The notes beneath the pieces were generated by a model. The model saw only the letters and a program-made list of their open reading frames with translations. It searched no databases and was not told where the DNA came from. Positions 57,591 to 64,000 of a DNA stretch of 64,000 nt are shown piece after piece (position 1 is the first letter of the stretch; the number at the start of each line of letters is the position of its first letter). This DNA comes from Eucommia ulmoides (Eukaryota > Streptophyta > Magnoliopsida > Garryales > Eucommiaceae). The position numbers were made by a program, and so were the translations under genes. The stretch covers positions 20,282,401 to 20,346,400 of the forward strand of contig CM028326.1 of assembly GCA_016647705.1 (NCBI GenBank). Direction: 5' to 3'.

Positions 57591-57925
57591 ATTGTATATG
57601 AAAAAGTGCAAGTAGTGTACGCGTCGTGACTAAATGCAAAGAAGTAGCATGAATTATTAAATCTAAAAAACCTATATGTGTGAAATATAAAAGGTATAAC
57701 TCATGAACATGTCCTACACTTGCCATCTAAATGATACAAGAAATGAATATGGATTATGATGTCTAGAATGTAACATAAAGAAAGTGTAAGTAGTAAAACT
57801 GTCCTAAACATATTATCTAAATGACACAAGAAATAAATATGGATTATAAAATATAAAAGACCTATATGTAATGAAATGTAAACAAAGTATAAGTGGTGAA
57901 AGTGTCCTAAACATATTGTCTAAAT
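57591..57925. repeat. Tandem repeat of about 110 bases, three units
   Basis: Units share AAAGTGTAAGTAGT, then GTCCTAAACATATT, then TCTAAATGACACAAGAAATA, AATATGGATTAT and TAAAAGACCTATATG. The first unit is more diverged. Confidence 0.75.
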
Positions 57926-59280
57926 AATGCAAATGATGTTTATTTTAAGTTAACTCAATTAATTCGAAAATAATCCCGATTTAAAATTTCCTCATATTCT
58001 GTGGAGATAAGAATCAAGGTAAGATTATGGAAATAAAATTTGTCAAAATTGATCTTTCTGAAAATTTAGGCGGAATCCCACGAAAATATTTATCGAGGGA
58101 AGAGATTTCTTAAAACCAAATGTTTCTAAATTCTACTCTACTTGGGAATTGAAATATGGTCATGGAAAACTCTCTTACGATTTATCGAATTATTGGATTC
58201 ATCCTAAGGTTCGTAAGGATAAATTCCCTCAAACTAAAATTTTATTATTTTTTTGGATTTTTATATTTTGTATTTTTTAGGGTTTTTTATAACAAGAAAA
58301 AAATAAAAAAATAAAAAAAATAAAGGAAAAAAGAAAGAATGAAAATACCATTCACCTAACACTCGGGGTTAAGTTTAAGCACGAGAAACTCATCCTGACG
58401 TTTTTATCGGATAATCGGACGACTTTTTTTCTATGAATTGCAAATTTCTATGAATTTCAAAAAAAAAAAAAAGAATTCGGGCTTGTTTCTCTCAATTTTT
58501 GAATGAATGAACTAGAAGGAGGATGGTCTCATTTATAGAAAAAAGATAGGGCGTGGAAATCACTTAAATAACTTTAAAAATTGAGTTTGACCACCTAAAC
58601 TCAGTCTAGGTTAGACTGGGAAAAGGTAAAAGTGTAAAAAGAGGGTTCTAGGGTTGCGGGTACTTGAAATCACGCACCTAATCATCGCTTCTTTGCTGTG
58701 GCTGCCATGGGCTAGCGGGCCCAGTCCTATTTTCTTTTTCTTTTTTTTTGGTGCGATGGCTGATACAGATGGAGAGGGGGCCATTTTTTTAGTTTTCTCT
58801 TTATTTTTTTTGTGGTCTCGGGGCGCTGACATGGAAAGAGGGGCCCACGGCCTTTTTTTTTTTTTTTTTTTTGGCAATTTGCTCAAAAGTCTCATCCCAT
58901 AAAAATATCATTTTATAGAGTTCTGTAATAGTGATTTTTTTACACATGAAATGATTCTTAAAAAGTTGTTTTTGGAATCTTGGGATCTCTAAAAAAAATT
59001 TCCTTTTTTTTTTTGGCAAGGTGGCCCCTACCCTTGTCCTTTTCTCTCTCTTTCTTAGCCAACTTTCTCTCTCTCTCTCTTGGCCAATCGGTGGGGCCTA
59101 CCCCTATCCTCTGTCTCTTTCATCCTTTTTTCTTGATTCTTTTTTAGTCCCTTTTCTTTTCTTTTTCTTTCTTCCACCTCCTTTTTCTTAATTTCAATTT
59201 TCTTCTTCTTTTTCTCTTTTTTCTATTTTCTAAAAATAAAATAAAAAACAGACTAAGCTATAAAATAAAGAATAAAATTT
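57926..59280. other. Low-complexity DNA without a gene
   Basis: Long poly-A and poly-T runs (58,300; 58,455; 58,850) and CT-rich stretches with CTCTCTCTCT and GGTGGGGCCTACCC (59,035-59,110) are present. No supported coding sequence. Confidence 0.45.
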
Positions 59281-59742
59281 TTACGGGGTGGCCAAAATGT
59301 CGTGTTTACAAATATGTTCTTTAATAAGCGTACATTCCTTCATCGAAAGTGTATAGAGATTTTGTTTCAAATATAGTCTATTGATGAGATATTTTGTCAT
59401 GTAAAGTCTTTCGAGTTTTGACCACATTTTTGTCGTGTTGTCTTCCTCCACAACTTCACACAATACCTTGTCTGCCAACGTAAGAATAATTGCATTGCGG
59501 GCCTTCTCATCAATTTTTTGCAAATTTGGCATTGGACACAGTAGTAGTTGACACCTTGGTAATAGTTGAAGGCTTGGCAGAAGCCTCTGTTCTGGCACCT
59601 GTATCTGTGACTTGATCGACACTTTTATCCGAGCAATTTTCAATAGGTAATTTTTTTGGACTAGCAAAGCATGCAGTTTAACATGCCACAAAATGAAGTT
59701 GATTTTACCATCAAATTTCTCAATCTCATATTTGGCCGTCAT
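59281..59742 (-). pseudogene. Copia gag, N-terminal part
   Basis: The minus-strand frame from ATG at 59,742 is open for 153 residues. It has the UBN2-type start KYEIEKFDGKINFILWHVKL, then EKARNAIILTLADKVL, MWSKLERLYMTK and LYLKQNLYTLSMKE. This is the capsid part of Tork/Retrofit-like copia gag. Sequence similarity ends abruptly near 59,310 at IKEHI, so the rest of gag and all of pol are gone. The start lies about 40 bases from the primer site, as expected. Confidence 0.87.
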
Positions 59743-59777
59743 TTTCTAAAAATTCTAAAAGTAACAGAACTAACATT

Positions 59778-59789
59778 GATCTGATACCA
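59778..59789 (-). other. Primer binding site, tRNA-iMet type
   Basis: The minus strand reads TGGTATCAGATC, matching the standard TGGTATCAGAGC with one change. Confidence 0.8.
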
Positions 59790-59792
59790 GTT

Positions 59793-60360
59793 TGTTGTAA
59801 GATAGGTACGAAAATCACTATTCATGTGTCGGTTGCTGTTCACATGAATAGTAACTCGTACTGCTCAGGATCAAAGATGGAGTTAAAATATGATTACGAG
59901 AAAATTAAATAGTATGACAAAGACACAAATAAATGGAGACAAAAATTTAACGTGGTTCGACAAGATGCCTACTCCACGGGCGAAGACGGATCAAGGGTAT
60001 TCACTATAAGAAAATATGAATACAAGTAGTAATAGCTCAACACTCAAAACCTAAATCTCAAATACACACAACAATCCTCACAGACAATATACAAAATTAG
60101 GTATAAAATTAACTCTCAAATGGGATCCCTCAAAAGGGTATTTTCCCTTTGTCTCTGCACAGAAATGATGGAACACAACCATCCTCTATATATATAGGTG
60201 AGGATGGCGGTGTAGTGGAGCAAATGAGAAAAGCCAAACGAAAATTTGATTCTCCATTTGTCAAATAAAGAAGCTGGAGGTGGTAGAAGACAAGATGAGT
60301 GCATGAAACTTCTTCATAATTGAGGTGGGCTCCCATCCTTTCTGAAAAAAACGGTTAACA
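59793..60360 (-). repeat. 5' LTR of the truncated copia
   Basis: A 568-base LTR that on the minus strand starts TGTTAACCGTTTTTTTC and ends CTTACAACA. A TATA-like CTATATATATAGAGG lies at about 60,183-60,198. CACTATTCATGTG and GCTGTTCACATGAATAGTAAC lie at 59,817-59,850. Confidence 0.82.
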
Positions 60361-61966
60361 ATTAATTTGATATTATTATTAAGATCTCCCACCAATTATT
60401 CATAATAAAAAAAAAAGAGAAAATTACCAATCAAACCCATTTTAAGGCACAAAATACTATTTAGTACCAATGATATGCAATTTTACCAAATAATCCGTTG
60501 ATTTAAATCTTTGAATAGAATAATCACATTTTTGAAATTTGCATGACAAAAATACCCACTATTAACTTTCAAGATTAATAAGATTTTCTTATTAAGTTGA
60601 ATTCAAATAAACCAGTTACCGTAAGTAAAGGTAGTGGAAATATTTTCGAAATATCTATTCCCGAAAAAAAAAATATTTACCATAATTAATTGCTAAAAAC
60701 ACTTGCAAATAATCATGCAATAAATCTATTTCATTTTGTTCTTTACATGACTGAATTACATAACCATGATCGTCTATGTTAATACTTTAAAATGACTTAT
60801 CAATCATAATTTTTGCATAAAGGAAATATTATCCTTGTTGAATTCAACGCGTTAAGTTATTTATGAAATTTAAAATTAGTGATTCACGATTGTATTGAAT
60901 TCAACAATTTATGTGGAATTCAAAATAGTTAGTTAGGAAAGTTTGATTAATGGTATTCGGAGCTTGTGTTGAATTCAATATACAAATTATTATTGTGTTG
61001 AATTCAGCATGATCACTTAATTATGAAAATTTGTAATCATTTAATAATGTGATATGCTCTAAATATTGGTTAAATATTAACAAAAAAAATATATATTCCA
61101 CAAAGAAATGATAGGTGCCAATTATAATTTTATTAATCATTTCTTAATAGAATCATAAATAACTATATTTCAATTAGACTTTTGCTTGATTTGATTACAA
61201 ACGCATTTCGTCTAAATGATAGCTTCAAAAAAATATCACTGTTCATTTAATAACGTGATATCACTTTGATTTACTGTTCATGCTCAATTCAATACTATGA
61301 TTTTTTTTTTATATGCCTATGTTAAATTCAACAAAACCGTAAAGATGCTTTTCAGTATGGATAAACTACCTTGACGTATTGAATTCAACATGGATAACTT
61401 TTTCTTGATCCAAAAAACATGATTGACACTTCATTTTGAATTCCTAAAATAAGCGATCATTGTTATATAATTTTATGATGAAAAGAACAAAAAAAAAATG
61501 GTGAAATTATTTCTTAATTTGCAATGTTTTGTTTTCCCAAATACAAATGGTTACTGCTCCTTGTTTTTGGGAATACATCTACGGAATATTGATCGATGTG
61601 GATAGAATGTAACGACACTTATAAGGAAAAATCTGACCATATATTCAAAACCGATCTTTGTGTTCGTTGAAAAATTATTGGAATTAATCGTTTATAGCTT
61701 TGAAACCAAATTAGGATGCTTTAGTATTTCCCCAAAAAAATGCAATGAAATTGCATTATCTAATAGCTAAAATTAGGAATCAATCTAGAAGCAATCTTGA
61801 CTTTGCTTATTGCATGAATCAAAATTGGCTCAACCTTGTTGAAAAACAAAGTTCAAAACAAACAATAAATCGTCGTTTGATGGCAAAGAATGGCGGAGAT
61901 GCTGGCGTATAAGAAAGGAAATGGTTGAAAATAATCTCCGGACTGATCATTAATCCTGAAAAATTC
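60361..61966. other. AT-rich DNA with repeated TTGAATTCAA
   Basis: No gene is seen. Five to six TTGAATTCAA-like palindromes occur between 60,836 and 61,390. Confidence 0.45.
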
Positions 61967-62028
61967 AATGTTTTCCTTATGAAACAAGAACAAAGCCAAT
62001 GTTTTCCTTATGAAACAAGAACAAAGCC
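61967..62028. repeat. Perfect 31-base tandem duplication
   Basis: The unit begins AATGTTTTCCTTATG and ends AACAAAGCC. Both copies are identical, so the event is recent. Confidence 0.9.
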
Positions 62029-62284
62029 GCTACAAAAAACCATTTGTCTTGAAGAAAATGATGATATGAATTGAGACTAAGATTCAAAAACCATTACCTC
62101 TGGGAATATACAAATAGGAGCAACTTCAAAATGATACTGATGTGTCCTTGTGATTCATTTACCTCGCAATTCTGTAATTATATGCCGATTAAATTAATCA
62201 GGACCGACGACTTGGAAAAGGTTAGAGGTAAACGGTGGATTTTCTTAGGCAAAATTTGAGGACCTTATTCAAAACCTGACAGCT

Positions 62285-62726
62285 TCATGATTCAAGGGAA
62301 GGGTCAAGGTCATGTTCTTTGCCATCCTTCACAAATCTACCCTTTAGTCGCTTTCTTCTCTGTCGGCGATCATTTTACGACACTTATTTCTTATTTTCAT
62401 CTCAAAGCTACATCAAGAGTCAATGTAGGAATAGTCAGGGCTAGCTTTAGGCCAAAACCAACAATTGGTAGTTGGTTTTTAATACAGAGAAGTTAAAGCT
62501 ACCATTGTGAGTGGTTAACAGGAATTTCTTGGACATATTTTAAGGTTAGGAAGAGTTGGAAGACATACCTTTGGTTTTTCTTCTTCTCTTTGTATCTCAT
62601 CTTGGCCTCTTCCCTTGAACTAGGATGACCAACTTCCAAGTTTGGCTGCTGTTGTGATGATTTGCCTGTCAGAAAAACAGGCGACACCCCCATAATCTTG
62701 ATTATCAAAAGCGACACTGCTTTCAC
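62285..62726 (-). pseudogene. CCT-domain (CONSTANS-like) gene, last two exons, frameshifted
   Basis: Minus strand. The exon 62,726 to 62,569 encodes MGVSPVFLTGKSSQQQ and SREEAKMRYKEKKKNQ, the first half of a CCT domain. A 161-base intron (GTATGT to GATGTAG, 62,568 to 62,408) lies inside the domain. The exon 62,407 to 62,285 encodes FEMKIRNKCRKMIADR, then, after a one-base frame change, RKRLKGRFVKDGKEHDLDPS and a stop. CONSTANS-like proteins of the group with an intron in the CCT domain have this layout. They are nuclear regulators of flowering and light responses. Upstream B-box exons would lie to the right, past the repeat at 62,762 or the window edge. The frameshift and the loss of conserved residues (RNKCRK where RYASRK is usual) suggest a pseudogene. 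Confidence 0.72.
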
Positions 62727-62761
62727 CGATCATGTTAGAAAGCGATACATCCGAATAAAAT

Positions 62762-64000
62762 GGGGAAAAGACCTTTTTGGTCCCTGAAAGATAGCGAAAG
62801 TGTTCAATTGGCCATTAAAATTTGAAACTCGACACATTTGATCTCAACATTTCAAAATTATTCCAAATTTGCCCTTGGGTCGGGTTTGGGTCGGGTTCCG
62901 TTAATAAAATTTGGGAGAATTGGATGAAAAAAGTCACGTGACAAACACATGACATTTGGCCAAGGGTATATGCGTCATTTCATTCTTATTAGGGAAAAAG
63001 ACCTTTTTGGTCCCTGAAAGATAGCGAAAGTGTTCAATTGACCCCCAAGATTTGAAACTCGACACATTTGATCTCAACATTTCAAAATTGTTTCAAAAAA
63101 ATAATAATATGATTATGTTGTACTCCCTTATTTTTAGCACAAATTTCTTAGAATATAATGAAATTATCCCTTAGTTTTACTCTTATTTCCTCTTTCATAA
63201 ATGTTTGTATTTGGTTTGGTTGAATATATCATTCTTTTTGTATTTCTTGGGGTTTTTAATTCCCTTTTTAATGAAAAAAATGAATCAAATAATATTTCTA
63301 AAAAAAATATGTTGTTTTACTCCGATAAATTTGTTATTCCCATAAATTCTGTTTCGTTTCTATAAATTTATTGTTGAAATTACACATTCAAATTTAGCAA
63401 TATTTACATTTGTCGACGAAGACGACGACGACGAAATTTGTTTGTTTGAATATGGGAGGGTCTTATTCATCGGCTTCAAAATTTGTTCCCAGATTTTTGT
63501 TTCAATATAGGAGGGTCCTATTTGTGTTCCAAATTTGTTCCGAGATTTGAGTTTCAATGAAGAATAAACAATTAATATGGGGGTAGGAAGAGTATTTAAA
63601 AGTATTTGAGTAAGAATGATAAAAAGAAATAGAAAAAAAAAACATTTTGACCCCTTAAGTTTAGATAACTTTTTAAAATTAACCCCTTTGAATAAAAAGA
63701 CTAAAATACCCTTAATGAAACATTGACCGTCAGTTGACTTAACGGAATTTGCTTCAGGGGCCAATTTGAAATGATTTTGAAATGTTGAGATCAAATGTGT
63801 CGAGTTTGAAATCTTATGGGCCAATTAAACACTTTCATTATCTTTCAGAGACCAAAGAGGTCTATTTCTCAATTTTTTAAAATTAACCCCTTTGAATAAA
63901 AAGACTAAAATACCCTTAATAAAACGTTGACCGTCAGTTGACTTAACGGAATCTGCTTCAGGGGCCAATTTGGAACGATTTTGAAATGTTGAGATCAAAT
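62762..64000. mobile_element. Nested TIR elements of one dispersed repeat family
   Basis: Forward copies at 62,762-62,992 and 62,993-63,097 both read GACCTTTTTGGTCCCTGAAA, then AGCGAAAGTGTTCAATTG and CTCGACACATTTGATCTC. Reverse copies lie at 63,670-63,872 and 63,877-64,000. The arrangement forward, forward, centre, reverse, reverse suggests one TIR element inserted in the end of another. The centre (63,100-63,660) has a CGACGACGACGACG run at 63,417-63,431 and no recognised gene. The last copy runs off the window. Confidence 0.7.

Noticed and set aside
58611..59019. Lys-rich frames
   Set aside because: They come from poly-A and poly-T runs.

Overview
This window looks like repeat-rich, intergenic nuclear DNA of a flowering plant, probably a eudicot; the species cannot be told from the sequence. 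The evidence is the set of families present: Ty1/copia, Athila/Tat-type Ty3/gypsy, MULE and hAT elements, a plant-type F-box gene relic, a CCT-domain (CONSTANS-like) gene relic, and tRNA-Asp and tRNA-iMet primer binding sites. No bacterial-style genes, CRISPR arrays or RNA genes were seen. Almost every coding region is broken by stops or frameshifts, so the window is mainly a record of transposon insertion, nesting and deletion.

Region 1-27,748 is one minus-strand Ty1/copia element (5' LTR 27,325-27,748; first 20 bases of the 3' LTR at 1-20) that was invaded repeatedly. A gag-only gypsy-type element (plus strand, 984-6,414, target duplication ATAAC) sits in its RNase H. A second copy of that family (minus strand, 7,498-22,830, with its 5' LTR deleted) sits near the start of its reverse transcriptase. 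Inside the second copy lies an LTR-internal-LTR-internal-LTR array (plus strand, 10,648-21,859, target duplication CTTGG). The middle LTR of that array holds a solo LTR (minus strand, 15,104-16,737, target duplication GTGAC). The depth is four.

Region 27,749-38,877 holds a short GC-richer unique stretch, a truncated fifth member of the gag-only family (28,064-30,703), LTR-like debris, an F-box pseudogene (34,058-34,982), a complete hAT-type MITE (35,517-35,998), a copia integrase fragment cut by a second MITE, and a possible promoter with a first-exon stub.

Region 38,878-48,757 contains an Athila/Tat-like element with gag, protease, RT, RNase H and integrase (minus strand), abutting an inverted partial copy of its own LTR. 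It shares primer site, polypurine context and a stem-loop with the gag-only family, and so is a plausible relative of the autonomous partner.

Region 48,758-56,562 has a decayed MULE transposase, a Ulp1-protease-like gene piece on the opposite strand, several tandem repeats, a foldback element and a GC-rich minisatellite. Region 56,563-64,000 holds low-complexity DNA, a copia gag with its 5' LTR, the last two exons of a frameshifted CCT-domain gene, and nested inverted copies of one TIR repeat.

The most interesting signal is in the gag-only family. Its long 3' non-coding part keeps two hairpins and three polypurine-tract-like motifs across several copies, and its LTRs carry arrays of CACCGCTGCAGCGGTG-type palindromes.
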